NCBI GenBank assembly: GCA_014240165.1
Contig: JAAZXM010000031.1
Span: 1-45,758, forward strand
Length of the DNA: 45,758 bases
Origin: Myxococcales bacterium
Lineage (GTDB): Bacteria > Myxococcota_A > UBA9160 > UBA4427
Direction of reading: 5' to 3'
Shown: positions 1-8,924 of the stretch, piece after piece
How positions within the stretch are numbered: position 1 is the stretch's first letter
How the letters are laid out: every line of letters starts with the position of its first letter
Translations under genes and position numbers: made by a program
Notes under the pieces: model-generated
Database searches by the model: none
What the model was told of the DNA's origin: nothing
What the model saw: the letters and a program-made list of their open reading frames with translations, nothing else

Positions 1-1
1 T

Positions 2-1093
2 CTCGAGTCGAAGATCCAGCGTCTGGCGGTCAACGAGTACAACAGCCAGCAGTCCTCGATCCTGCCTGGCAGTGCGGGCAGCTTCCTCGCGGCGGCGGCG
101 CGCGCCAACCCGGCGGCCGCAGCCGCCGCAGCCAGCGACGGCGAGCCGCCCCAGCTGAGCCTGCTGGTGGTGACTCCGCTTTTCCACGTGACGGCGAACA
201 ACTGCGTGGCCCACTCCGCCACCCTGGCCGGAGGCAAGCTCGTCCACATGTACAAATGGGAGCCGGGCCAGGCCCTCTCGCTCATCGAGGCCGAGAAGAT
301 CACCAACCTCAGCGGCGTGCCCGTAATGGCCCGGGAACTCATCGCCCACCCCGACTTCGAAAAATACGACACCTCCACCCTCAAGGCCTTGGGGGGTGGG
401 GGCGCCCAACTCCAACCCGATCTGGTCAAGAAGATCGACGACAGCGTGAAGACCGCGCGGCCGGGCACCGGCTACGGGATGACCGAGACCTGCGGGATCA
501 TTACGTCGATCTCTGGCGATTTCTTCGTAGACAAGCCCGCATCGGCCGGCCCCGCCATGCCGGTCTTCGAAACCCGTTTTGTCGATGAGGAGGGCAACGA
601 TGTGCCCGAAGGCGAGGTGGGAGAACTCTGGGTGCGCGGCGCCCAGGTGATTCGCGGCTACCTGAACCGCCCCGAGGCCACCGCGGAATCGATTACCGAC
701 GGCTGGCTCCATACCGGCGACATCGCGCGCATCGACGCCGACGGTTTCATCTCCATCGTCGACCGCGCCAAGGATATGGTGATCCGGGGCGGCGAGAATA
801 TCTACTGCGCCGAGGTGGAGAGCGTCATCTTCGACCACGACGACGTGGCCGAGTGCGCGGCCTTCGGGGTGGAGGACGATCGCCTGGGCGAGGAGGTGGG
901 GGTAGCCGTCATGGTCAAGCCCGGCAGCGCCCTCTCGGGCGACGCCCTCCGCGCCCATTGCGAGGGCCGGCTCGCCCGGCATAAGATCCCCCGCTACTTC
1001 TGGCTCGGATCCGAGGCGCTGCCCAAGAACGCGAGTGGGAAATTTCTGAAGCGGCAGCTACGCGATGAGCTGGATCCGAAGGACGCCGTCTAA
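2..1093 (+). CDS. Acyl-CoA synthetase (AMP-forming), 5'-truncated by window edge
   Basis: This is the C-terminal 363 residues of a class I adenylate-forming enzyme; the frame is open to the left edge, so the start lies outside. Visible family motifs are GYGMTETCG (ATP and adenylate binding), the hinge region TGDIARIDADGF followed by DRAKDMVIRGGENIYC, and the C-terminal PKNASGK with the catalytic Lys. Enzymes of this family activate a carboxylic acid with ATP and then load it onto CoA. An Ala-rich stretch (about residues 29-46 of the visible part) interrupts the usual core. The substrate cannot be read from the sequence. Neighbouring CoA-transferases and an epoxide hydrolase suggest a fatty-acid-like or xenobiotic acid. 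The family call is secure; the specific substrate is unknown. Confidence 0.93.
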   Translation, partial: LESKIQRLAVNEYNSQQSSILPGSAGSFLAAAARANPAAAAAAASDGEPPQLSLLVVTPLFHVTANNCVAHSATLAGGKLVHMYKWEPGQALSLIEAEKITNLSGVPVMARELIAHPDFEKYDTSTLKALGGGGAQLQPDLVKKIDDSVKTARPGTGYGMTETCGIITSISGDFFVDKPASAGPAMPVFETRFVDEEGNDVPEGEVGELWVRGAQVIRGYLNRPEATAESITDGWLHTGDIARIDADGFISIVDRAKDMVIRGGENIYCAEVESVIFDHDDVAECAAFGVEDDRLGEEVGVAVMVKPGSALSGDALRAHCEGRLARHKIPRYFWLGSEALPKNASGKFLKRQLRDELDPKDAV

Positions 1094-1114
1094 GGGCAAC
1101 GCGCCTCTCCGGGT

Positions 1115-1362
1115 CCATGGGGAAGGGGCCAGGAGGGAGTGGGCTTCCGACCGAATGGGCACTTCCCCATGGGCCCTGGCTGGGCAGGGCTTTGGGAGTG
1201 TCGGCTGTCATCGCGTTCACCGGGGCGGCGTACAGCGCGCGTTCACCGGGGCCTGGGCCAGGGGCGAACGGCCGCTCGGTCGGAAGCCCACTCCCTCGTC
1301 GGCCGCTCGCCCCTGGGCCTCGGAGCCGCATGGGTTCGCGGTTCGGGGTTCGCGGTTCGGGG
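1115..1362. repeat. Compact cluster of inverted and direct repeats in an intergenic region
   Basis: The 286-base gap between the synthetase and the acetyltransferase holds no gene but several nested repeats. There is a perfect 22-base inverted repeat (1133-1154 with 1276-1297) and a perfect 11-base inverted repeat (1115-1125 with 1162-1172). A 14-base inverted repeat with one mismatch pairs 1261-1274 with 1300-1313. A 15-base direct repeat occurs at 1212-1226 and 1238-1252, and a 14-base perfect tandem repeat at 1335-1348 and 1349-1362. Both flanking genes end here (convergent), so it could act as a bidirectional terminator or be a REP-like or decayed miniature element. No second copy is seen in the window. 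Confidence 0.75.
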
Positions 1363-1379
1363 TCGGACGGCGGGTGCTC

Positions 1380-1808
1380 TCAGTCGATGCGGAGGCCCAT
1401 GCTGATGCGGTCTTCTCGGGCGAAGCCGAGCGTTTGGTAGAAAGCTTCGACCTCGGCGTTATCCGATCGAATCTGCAGGTTCACCTTGATGCAGCCCAGC
1501 TCGCGGAGTTTCTCCACGGCGTGTAGGACGATGCGAACCCCCAGGCCTTTTCGGCGGGATTCGGGGCGTACCGCCAGCGCGTAGAGCCAGCCGCGATGCC
1601 CGTCGTACCCCGCCATGCAGGCACCCACGACGATTTCGCTTTCTTCCGCGATGAGGATCAAGTCATCCACCGCGAGTTTCGCATCGATCATGCGTGCGGG
1701 TTCGTTGTGGGGCGGGGTATTCGGGAAAGCCGTTCGCCAGAGATCCACCAGGCCGTCGCGGTCGGTTGCCCGGTAGGCCCTGATCTTGACGCTCGGCTCT
1801 TCCGCCAC
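1380..1808 (-). CDS. GNAT-family N-acetyltransferase, YpeA-like
   Basis: A 142-residue protein with a full GNAT fold. Its acetyl-CoA-binding segment reads LAVRPESRRKGLG (about residues 76-88), and it ends with a typical beta-strand region, FYQTLGFAREDRISMGLR. The phrase GYDGHRGWLYALAV is characteristic of the YpeA subgroup. It would transfer an acetyl group from acetyl-CoA to an unidentified amine. The start is GTG, two bases after the TGA of the epoxide hydrolase gene, so the two are probably translated from one mRNA with coupling. The family is clear; the substrate is unknown. Confidence 0.88.
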   Translation of the reverse strand: MAEEPSVKIRAYRATDRDGLVDLWRTAFPNTPPHNEPARMIDAKLAVDDLILIAEESEIVVGACMAGYDGHRGWLYALAVRPESRRKGLGVRIVLHAVEKLRELGCIKVNLQIRSDNAEVEAFYQTLGFAREDRISMGLRID

Positions 1809-1810
1809 CT

Positions 1811-2950
1811 TCAGCGCACGTGGCGAAAGCAGGTGCGGACTTCGTCCACGTAGACCTCGGGCTTTTCGAAAGCAGCGAAATGGCCGCCTGCGTCGAGTTC
1901 ATTCCAGTGCACGAGGTTCGTGAATTTCTTCTCCGCCCAGCGCCGGGAGCATTGGAAAATTTCCTTGGGGAAAATGCTGCAGCCCGTGGGCACGGTCACC
2001 GGATCGAGGGAAGGCGAGTTGAAGCTCTCCCAATAGAGCCGCGCGGAGGACGCGCCCGCTCCCGGCCACCAATAGAGCATCACGTTGTCGAGGAGCTCGT
2101 CCCGGGTCAGCACATTCTCGGGATGGCCGTTGCAATCCGTCCAGGACCAGAATTTTTCGAGGATCCACGCGGCCTGGCCCGAAGGCGAATCCACCAGGCC
2201 ATAGCCGAGGCTCTGGGGCCGGGTGCTCTGCTGCTTGGAATATCCCGAGTCATAATCCTGATAATGCTGCATGGAAGCCAGGGCGCGCTGCTCGAGCGGG
2301 GTGAGATCGTTCATCGTCTCGGGGTCCGGGGCAGCAATCGGCATATTGAGATGAATGCCCGCGCAATGCTCGCTATCGCGCAGGCCAATCTGGTTGGTCA
2401 CCATCGCGCCCCAATCGCCCCCCTGGGCGACGTAGCGCGCGTAGCCAAGCTTGGCCATCAAGGCCGCCCAGGTATCCGCGATGCGGTCGACTCCCCAACC
2501 CGTCTCGCTGGGCTTATCCGAGAAGCCATAACCGGGCATCGAGGGACACACGACATGGAAGGCGTCGCTCGCGTTGCCACCATGCGCCACCGGGTCGGTC
2601 AGGGGACCGATCACCTTCTGGAATTCCACCACCGAGCCCGGCCAACCGTGGGTAATGATCAAGGGCATGGCGTCGGGTTCGGCCGAGCGAACATGGATGA
2701 AATGAATTCCGATGCCGCCGACATCGGTCTTGAATTGCGCGAACTGATTCAGCTTCGCCTCTCGCCCTCGCCAATCGTATTTTTCTCCCCAATACGCGCA
2801 CACTTCCTGGACGTAGGCCAGCGGGATGCCTTGGGACCAGTCGTCCACGGTTTCGGCGTCGGGCCAACGCGTGGCCGCCAGTCGCCGCTTCAGGTCTTCG
2901 ATCTCTTCGTCACCGATCGCGATGCTGAAAGGCTGGATGTCGCTGCTCAT
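1811..2950 (-). CDS. Epoxide hydrolase, microsomal-type alpha/beta hydrolase
   Basis: A 379-residue alpha/beta hydrolase with the N-terminal epoxide hydrolase domain (about residues 5-115) and then the catalytic domain. The oxyanion motif HGWPG is at 101-105, the nucleophile Asp179 sits in GGDWGA, and the C-terminal GGHFAAFEKPE supplies the catalytic His. These enzymes open epoxides with water to give diols. The ATG start at 2950 has a good AAGGAG Shine-Dalgarno sequence 8 bases upstream. It lies first in a two-gene unit with the GNAT acetyltransferase. The length and motifs match the family, and the natural substrate is unknown. Confidence 0.93.
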   Translation of the reverse strand: MSSDIQPFSIAIGDEEIEDLKRRLAATRWPDAETVDDWSQGIPLAYVQEVCAYWGEKYDWRGREAKLNQFAQFKTDVGGIGIHFIHVRSAEPDAMPLIITHGWPGSVVEFQKVIGPLTDPVAHGGNASDAFHVVCPSMPGYGFSDKPSETGWGVDRIADTWAALMAKLGYARYVAQGGDWGAMVTNQIGLRDSEHCAGIHLNMPIAAPDPETMNDLTPLEQRALASMQHYQDYDSGYSKQQSTRPQSLGYGLVDSPSGQAAWILEKFWSWTDCNGHPENVLTRDELLDNVMLYWWPGAGASSARLYWESFNSPSLDPVTVPTGCSIFPKEIFQCSRRWAEKKFTNLVHWNELDAGGHFAAFEKPEVYVDEVRTCFRHVR

Positions 2951-3026
2951 GGGGGGTCTCCTTCTGGGGCCGATCCGGCGTGGACCAAGAAGCCTAGAAC
3001 AAAACCCAAGACCGCGCGGCGGGCGC

Positions 3027-4169
3027 CTAGCGGATGGTGCCCCCCTCGCGAAGATCGCTGATTTCCTCGGCCGAAAAACCGGCCTCGCTCAGCACCGCGT
3101 CGGTATCGGCGCCGATCCAAGCCGGCGAGTCGCCGGGCTCGCCGGGCGTTAGCGAGAGCCGGGGCGTGGGCACGAGTTCCGGCGTCTCGCGATCCGCCAT
3201 GAACATTCCCCGCGTGCGGTTATGGGGATAGGCGCGCGCTTCGCTGAGGGTCAGCACCGGGGCGTAGCAGGCATCCGTTCCCTCGAGCAATTCGCTCCAT
3301 TCGTCCCGGGTTTTCGTCCGAAAAACCTCGGCCAGGCGTTCGCGCATTTCCGGCCAATGCGCTTCGTCGTATTGATCGGGCAAGTCGGCGGGATCGAGAC
3401 CGATCTTCTCCAGGAGCAGCGCGTAGAAATGCGGCTCCATGGGGGCAACGCTCACGTAGCGGCCATCGGCTGTTTCGTACACGTTGTAAAAAGGAGCGCC
3501 GCCATCGAAGAGGTTCGTCCCCAGGTCCTCGCTCGACATCCCCATGGCGTCCATTCCGTGAAAGACGCCCATCAACGACGAGACCCCGTCGACCATTGCG
3601 GCATCGACGACCTGGCCGCGGCCGCTGCGCTGAGCCTCGAGCAAAGCGCAGACCACGCCATAGGCCAGGTGAAGGCCGCCCCCGGCGAAATCTCCCAGCA
3701 GGGTCAGGGTGGGAACCGGCGGGCCGCCCGCCGGCCCGATGCTGCGGGTGGCCCCGGTAATGGCTTCGTAATTGAGCGAGTGGCCCGCCACCCGGGACAG
3801 CGGCCCGGTCTGGCCCCAACCCGTGAGGCGTCCGTAGACCAGGCGGGGGTTGCGGGCGTGGAGAACATCCGGGCCCAGCCCCAGGCGCTCGGCCACGCCG
3901 GGGCGAAAGGCTTCGAGAAAAGCGTCCGCGCCCTCGGCCAGGCGCAGCACGGTCTCGACGGCTCGGGGATCCTTGAGGTCGAGCGCAATGCTGCGTCGCC
4001 CCCGATCCCAGGAATTATGCGGCCGGGCCTCGGGATTCTCGGGAACTTCGGATAGACGATCCACGCGGACCACTTCCACCCCCATATCGGCCAGCTTGAG
4101 CGAGCCAAAGGGCAGGGCGCCGAGGCCTGCCAACTCCACAACTTTGATTCCCTTGAGCGGGCCTTCCAT
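3027..4169 (-). CDS. Class III CoA-transferase family, alpha-methylacyl-CoA racemase-like
   Basis: A 380-residue CaiB/BaiF-family protein. It carries the alpha-methylacyl-CoA racemase signatures: N-terminal KGIKVVELAGLG, a His (His130) in AGHSLNYE and an Asp (Asp160) in GDFAGGG, matching the His/Asp pair that moves the alpha proton in mycobacterial MCR. Racemases convert (2R)- and (2S)-methylacyl-CoA esters so that branched chains can enter beta-oxidation. A longer open frame exists upstream, but ATG 4169 is preferred because GGGAGG lies 6 bases before it and the family N-terminus starts there. Some relatives are true CoA-transferases; the His/Asp pair favours racemase. Confidence 0.88.
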   Translation of the reverse strand: MEGPLKGIKVVELAGLGALPFGSLKLADMGVEVVRVDRLSEVPENPEARPHNSWDRGRRSIALDLKDPRAVETVLRLAEGADAFLEAFRPGVAERLGLGPDVLHARNPRLVYGRLTGWGQTGPLSRVAGHSLNYEAITGATRSIGPAGGPPVPTLTLLGDFAGGGLHLAYGVVCALLEAQRSGRGQVVDAAMVDGVSSLMGVFHGMDAMGMSSEDLGTNLFDGGAPFYNVYETADGRYVSVAPMEPHFYALLLEKIGLDPADLPDQYDEAHWPEMRERLAEVFRTKTRDEWSELLEGTDACYAPVLTLSEARAYPHNRTRGMFMADRETPELVPTPRLSLTPGEPGDSPAWIGADTDAVLSEAGFSAEEISDLREGGTIR

Positions 4170-4315
4170 GCGTTCCTCCCCAATTTCCGAGTCGCCCCGG
4201 GCAAGTGCATCCGCGGGCGGCGAAGGATCGACCATAACGCTGTACATTCTCGTCTCAAGGGGCGGGCTATTCGCCCCCCGAGTTCGCCGACGGGGCCGCC
4301 TTTGGGAGAGCCTGC

Positions 4316-5098
4316 ATGAAGCCGCGACGCATGGGAATCCGATGGGCCGCCGCGTTGACCCTCGCGGTCGCTGGCCTCGGCCTGATCGCGATCTCGGGCC
4401 GGGTTGGCCCCCAGGTTTCAACGCTCCCCCCGGTCGGCGCCGCCCCGCTTTCCCCGCCCGATGCGCGCGACCCTGGCCGGGAACTCGCCAAGCCCTTTTC
4501 CGAATCGCCTTCGCTTCGGTTGCCGGAACATGCGCCTGGCGCCCGGCTGCCGGCGGCCGGGCGCTTCCTCATCGCCAGCCGCGATCTCCGCGGCCCCTTC
4601 TTCGCCGAAACCGTCATCCTCCTGCTCGACTACTCGGCTGCGGGCGCCCTCGGTCTGGTCATCAATCGCCCGACACCCACCCTCCTGGGCGAGATTCTCC
4701 CCGAGGTGACTCGGCTCTCCCAACGCCGAGACCGGGTTCATCTGGGCGGTCCTGTGGATCCCCGCATGATGACCTTCCTGATCCGCTCGGAGACCCGAGT
4801 GCCCGGATCCGTAGCCGTCGCCGAGGACGTCTACGCCACCAGTGACCCCGCTGCCCTGCGCGCAATCATCCAATCCGCAGCGCCCGCAAGCCATTTCCAC
4901 GCCTTCGTGGGCTACTCGGGCTGGGGGCCCGGACAACTCGACAACGAACTCGAACGCGGAGACTGGCATGTCGGCGTATCCCGGGCCGAATGGATTTTCG
5001 ATGACTCACCCGCCGACCTCTGGCAGCGCATCGTGGTGGAATTCGAAGGCATTCAAGTGGGGCGCCCGGGTCCGGGACTTCGCCTCGCGCTTCGCTGA
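4316..5098 (+). CDS. AlgH/YqgE-family protein with N-terminal membrane anchor
   Basis: Residues about 80-260 are a full AlgH/YqgE (UPF0301) domain: FLIASRDLRGPFFAETV, GALGLVINRP, HLGGPVDPRM, and GYSGWGPGQLDNE near the end. The function of the family is poorly known; it has been tied to alginate regulation in Pseudomonas. Unusually, about 80 residues precede the domain, beginning with two Arg/Lys-rich clusters and a hydrophobic helix (about 9-27) that looks like an uncleaved signal or anchor, then a Pro-rich linker. Typical family members begin directly with the domain and are cytoplasmic. The ATG start has GGGAGAG upstream; an in-frame ATG at 4331 is possible. It converges on the tandem CoA-transferase gene. 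Confidence 0.88.
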   Translation: MKPRRMGIRWAAALTLAVAGLGLIAISGRVGPQVSTLPPVGAAPLSPPDARDPGRELAKPFSESPSLRLPEHAPGARLPAAGRFLIASRDLRGPFFAETVILLLDYSAAGALGLVINRPTPTLLGEILPEVTRLSQRRDRVHLGGPVDPRMMTFLIRSETRVPGSVAVAEDVYATSDPAALRAIIQSAAPASHFHAFVGYSGWGPGQLDNELERGDWHVGVSRAEWIFDDSPADLWQRIVVEFEGIQVGRPGPGLRLALR

Positions 5099-5111
5099 GC
5101 GCCCGGGCGGA

Positions 5112-7535
5112 TCAGATCAAGACCCAGGCCTCGGCGAGGGCGGCGATGCGCTCGGGGTCGTAGCCGAGAATCGTTTCGAGCACGTAGCGATTATCCCGGC
5201 CAGAAGAGAGCGCCTGCTCGGGCACTTTTGCGGGGCTCTCGGACAGGTGTAGCCGCGAACTCTCCACCGTAGTGGATTGATAGATTTCGCAGGCCACATC
5301 GATGTAATGACCCCGGTGCTGAAGCTGGGGGCAAGCGTAGAGATCGGGAGTATCGAGCACCCGGTGGGCCGGGACGCCCCGGGCTTGGAGCAGGCTCTCG
5401 AGTTCCGCCCCGCCCTGGCCCTCGGTCCACTTCGCGATCTCGGCGTCGAGGGTCTCCCCCGCTTCGCGATGGCCTTCCAAGTCGGGCCGCTCCATGGCTG
5501 CGCAGAGCGCCCGCCATTGGTGATCGTCTTCCACCGCAATCGCGATCCAGCGATCTTTCCCGGTGCAGGGGTAGATCCCGTGCGGGCATTTCTCGCCGTC
5601 GCGGTTGCCCATCTGCTCGCGCACGCGTCCGTTCACCGTGTAGTCGAGAAAGGCAGGGGCGAGAAAGTGAAGAGCTGCCTCGGCCTGAGATTGGTCGATG
5701 TACTGGCCCTCGCCGGTGCGCTCCCGGTGTTCCAAGGCCGCGAGAATCGCGGCGGCGTTGTAGCGCGCCGAAATGAAATCGGTGTAGGCACCATGGGGAC
5801 CCGAGGGAAGGCCTTCGGGCCAACCCGCATGCCCCTGGAAGCCCGTCACGGCGGCGGCGAGATTGCCGAAGCCGGTGAAATTCTTCCAAGGGCCAGTCTG
5901 TCCCATCAAGCAACTCGAGATCATGATGAGATCGCTCTTCACCGCGCTCAAAGAGGCGTAGTCCAGGCCCAGAGGCGCCATCACACCGGGGGCGAAGGAT
6001 TCGGTGACGACATCGGCCCACTGCACCAAGTCCATCACGATGGCGCGGCCCCGTTCATCATGGATATCCAAGGCCAGGCCAAGCTTGTTGGCATTCACCG
6101 ATTGAAAGCCGCCCGCGCCCTCGGGATGGGGATTGTTGAAACGGTAGGGCGGAATCGCCCGAAGCGTGTCCAGGTGCTTCTTCGATTCCACGTGGACCAC
6201 CGTGGCTCCGTAATCAGCCAGGGTGCGCGTAGCGCCGGGCCCGGCCAGGATCCAGAAGAGATCGAGTACCTTGACCCCTTCCAGGGGCGCGGCCGCGGCC
6301 AGGGCGGGATCCGGGGCCGGGGACGCGGAAGCGGGGGAGCGATCCGCTTCGGCGAGAAGTTCCGCCCGGTGTTCATCCAACCGCGGCGGCGGACGGTGAT
6401 AACGGATGGGCGTCTTCGAAAATTTCGCCACCGGCCCGGGGTAGCGAACGCCATGGTCGAGGCCCGGCTGCTCGAGGGTGACCGGGAACTGTCGAGCCGC
6501 GAATTGCTCGCCGTCGATGATCTCTCCGACACTCAGCACAGGTGCCATCAGAAGCCGACGGCTCACCACGGCTTCCATGATCTCGGCCTTGTCGAGGCCC
6601 GCAAAGAGCTTCGTGAGGATTGCATCCACCGGCGCAAAATCCTCGGCGTTCACTTGCTTTGCGAGCATGCGCATCGCATAGCTCGACCAATCCTCTTCGA
6701 GAAGCGACGGATCGTCGCAGAGCCCCCGCTCCTGGGCCCAATCCAGCAGGCGCTTCATGAAGTGCCCGGTGGAAGGCAGCCATGCTGGCCCGAGCACCAC
6801 GCTTCCGTCGCGCAGAGCGTATCGGCCGGGAATCCAATTGCCGGCGATGAAGACGCCACCGGAAATCCGGCGCGCCGGCGCTTCCTCGAGCGGCGTATCC
6901 AGGGAACGAAACATGGTGGCCAGGGTGACGGATTGTTGATGCGAGACATCGACCTGCTGGCCGCGACCGGTTTTGCGCCGGGCGAAATGCGCCACCAATG
7001 CCCCCACCGCGGCGTCGCTCCCCGCATGGGCGTGAGCCTGGGGAACGGAAACGCGCAGGGGTGGCCGATCCGCCTCGCCCGTTAAAAAGGCATGGCCACC
7101 GGCCGCCATGGCGATCAGGTCGGGACCCAACCAATCCGCCTTGGGTCCCGTTTGTCCGAAGGGCGTTATCGAAACGTAGATCAGCCCAGGGTTCGCCCGG
7201 GAGAGTTCCTCGTAGCCCAGCCCCAATTCTGCCATGCGCCCCGGCCGGGCGGACTCCACCAGAAAATCTGCGCCCGCGATCAAGCGCAGCAAAGCATCCC
7301 GATCGGATGCGGCCTCGATATCGAGCACGACCGAACGGGTATTTCGGGAATAGGCCCACCAATGGAGAGAGCGTTCGGTCCCTGGTTCGTCGTCCAGATA
7401 GGGACCCACGCGCCGAGCCGAGGAGCCGCCCGGTGGTTCGACGCGAACCACATCCGCACCCAGATCGGCCAGGATCTGCCCGCAGAGCAGGCCCTGCTCG
7501 TCGGTGAAATCCACCACGCGGTAGGGACTCAGCAC
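5112..7535 (-). CDS. Tandem two-domain class III (CaiB/BaiF) CoA-transferase
   Basis: An 807-residue protein made of two CaiB/BaiF domains: residues 1-395 and about 417-807, joined by an Ala/Pro-rich linker. Each half has its own N-terminal nucleotide-like motif (LADLGADVVRVE; LADYGATVVHVE) and the GxGQ-V/I-D strand. The catalytic Asp of class III CoA-transferases is present only in the second half (Asp586, in YTDFISARY). At the aligned position the first half has His168, and no Asp nearby fits. Fused proteins with one active half are known in the family, for example DddD. The reaction would move CoA between carboxylic acids. The start is GTG 7535. A TAGAAT sequence (7542-7547, reverse strand) lies 6 bases upstream. 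The substrate is unknown. Confidence 0.9.
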   Translation of the reverse strand: MLSPYRVVDFTDEQGLLCGQILADLGADVVRVEPPGGSSARRVGPYLDDEPGTERSLHWWAYSRNTRSVVLDIEAASDRDALLRLIAGADFLVESARPGRMAELGLGYEELSRANPGLIYVSITPFGQTGPKADWLGPDLIAMAAGGHAFLTGEADRPPLRVSVPQAHAHAGSDAAVGALVAHFARRKTGRGQQVDVSHQQSVTLATMFRSLDTPLEEAPARRISGGVFIAGNWIPGRYALRDGSVVLGPAWLPSTGHFMKRLLDWAQERGLCDDPSLLEEDWSSYAMRMLAKQVNAEDFAPVDAILTKLFAGLDKAEIMEAVVSRRLLMAPVLSVGEIIDGEQFAARQFPVTLEQPGLDHGVRYPGPVAKFSKTPIRYHRPPPRLDEHRAELLAEADRSPASASPAPDPALAAAAPLEGVKVLDLFWILAGPGATRTLADYGATVVHVESKKHLDTLRAIPPYRFNNPHPEGAGGFQSVNANKLGLALDIHDERGRAIVMDLVQWADVVTESFAPGVMAPLGLDYASLSAVKSDLIMISSCLMGQTGPWKNFTGFGNLAAAVTGFQGHAGWPEGLPSGPHGAYTDFISARYNAAAILAALEHRERTGEGQYIDQSQAEAALHFLAPAFLDYTVNGRVREQMGNRDGEKCPHGIYPCTGKDRWIAIAVEDDHQWRALCAAMERPDLEGHREAGETLDAEIAKWTEGQGGAELESLLQARGVPAHRVLDTPDLYACPQLQHRGHYIDVACEIYQSTTVESSRLHLSESPAKVPEQALSSGRDNRYVLETILGYDPERIAALAEAWVLI

Positions 7536-7655
7536 ATGCCGATTCTACCCGGATCCCGGGGCGGGGTGCAGACCTTTTTCAAGGCTCGGCAGAATTCGCT
7601 CAGCCGATGCCCTCGCAATGGCAGGCCCCCCAGCCCTGTGCTTCCCTTGGCCGTC

Positions 7656-8924
7656 ATGCTGGACCCGCGCCTACTCCATGAGAAACGCGACCAGATCGCC
7701 GAGAGCTGCGCGGATCGGGGCGTCAAGGCCGACGTCGACAAGGCCATTGCGACCCATGACGAAGTCACGGCCATTCGCACCGAACTCAACGACGCGAATC
7801 GCCTGCGCAACGAGCATCAAAAGTCGGGCAAACGCGCCATGGAGGAGGGCGAGCGAGAGGCCCACGTCGCCAAGGGGCGCAGCCTCAAGGAAGACGTGGC
7901 GGGCATCGAGAGCAGGCTTCGTGAGCGCGAAGAAGAACTCGAAGCCCTGATGATGCAGATGCCGAATTTCATCCACCCCGAGACACCCCGAGGCGGCGAG
8001 GATGCCTTTCGGGTGGTCAAACCGGGAACCCCCACGGCTTTCGATTTCGAACCCCTGGATCATATGGCCCTATGCGAGAAGCATGACCTCTTGGATTTCG
8101 AATCCGCCGCCAAGGTATCGGGGCAGAAATTCTATTACTTGAAGAACGAAGCGACGCTGCTGGACCTGGCCCTGCAACGCTTCGCCCTCGAGCACGTGAT
8201 GAAGGAAGGCTTCACCCCCCTGGCGACCCCGGACCTCGCCCGGCCCGCCATTCTCACCGGCCTGGGCTTCAACCCCCGCGGCGAGGAATCACAGATCTAC
8301 TCCATCACGGGCCACGATCTCTGCCTGGTGGGCACCGCCGAGATTACCCTGGGCGGGATGCTGGCTGATCGCATCCTGGACGAAGAAGAATTGCCCATTC
8401 GCCTGGCGGGCATCTCCCATTGCTTTCGCACCGAGGCGGGCGCCCACGGGCGCGAAAGTCGCGGGCTCTACCGGGTCCACCAATTCAGCAAGACGGAGAT
8501 GTTCGTTTTCTGCCGGCCCGAGGACAGCGAGGCCCAGCACGGCGAACTCCGGCGCATTGAGGAGGAAATCTTTGACGCCCTGGAAATCCCCTACCAGGTG
8601 ATTGACGTGGCCAGTGGCGACCTGGGAGCCCCGGCCTACCGAAAATTCGACCTCGAAGCCTGGATGCCCGGCCGCGGCGACGGGGGCAGTTGGGGCGAGG
8701 TCACCAGTGCGTCGAATTGCACCGACTTCCAGGCTCGGCGGCTGGGGATACGCTACCGCCCCAAGGACGGCAGCAAGCCCGAGGTTCTCCATACCCTGAA
8801 CGGCACCGCGGTTTCCAATGCCCGGGCCATCCTGGCCCTGCTCGAAACCCACCAGCGAGCCGACGGCAGCATCCGCATTCCCCCCGCCCTGGTCCCCTAC
8901 CTGGGTCGGGATGCCATCGGCTGA
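7656..8924 (+). CDS. serS: Seryl-tRNA synthetase
   Basis: A 422-residue class II aminoacyl-tRNA synthetase, the usual length. The N-terminal coiled-coil arm (about residues 30-100) is rich in Glu, Arg and Lys. Motif 2 reads FRTEAGAHGRESRGLYR, with the serine-binding region around it, and motif 3 is NGTAVSNARAILALLE. It charges tRNA-Ser and also tRNA-Sec with serine, the first step of selenocysteine synthesis. ATG 7656 is chosen because the family N-terminus (MLDPRLL) starts there, although no strong ribosome binding site is visible. Its last 14 bases overlap the start of selB, so the two are very probably co-transcribed. Confidence 0.97.
   Translation: MLDPRLLHEKRDQIAESCADRGVKADVDKAIATHDEVTAIRTELNDANRLRNEHQKSGKRAMEEGEREAHVAKGRSLKEDVAGIESRLREREEELEALMMQMPNFIHPETPRGGEDAFRVVKPGTPTAFDFEPLDHMALCEKHDLLDFESAAKVSGQKFYYLKNEATLLDLALQRFALEHVMKEGFTPLATPDLARPAILTGLGFNPRGEESQIYSITGHDLCLVGTAEITLGGMLADRILDEEELPIRLAGISHCFRTEAGAHGRESRGLYRVHQFSKTEMFVFCRPEDSEAQHGELRRIEEEIFDALEIPYQVIDVASGDLGAPAYRKFDLEAWMPGRGDGGSWGEVTSASNCTDFQARRLGIRYRPKDGSKPEVLHTLNGTAVSNARAILALLETHQRADGSIRIPPALVPYLGRDAIG

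Noticed and set aside
5277..7085. Long plus-strand open frame (about 600 codons) opposite the tandem CoA-transferase
   Set aside because: It is the antisense of a clear gene; at high GC such frames arise by chance. The peptide has no family similarity, and the minus-strand frame has full domain motifs.
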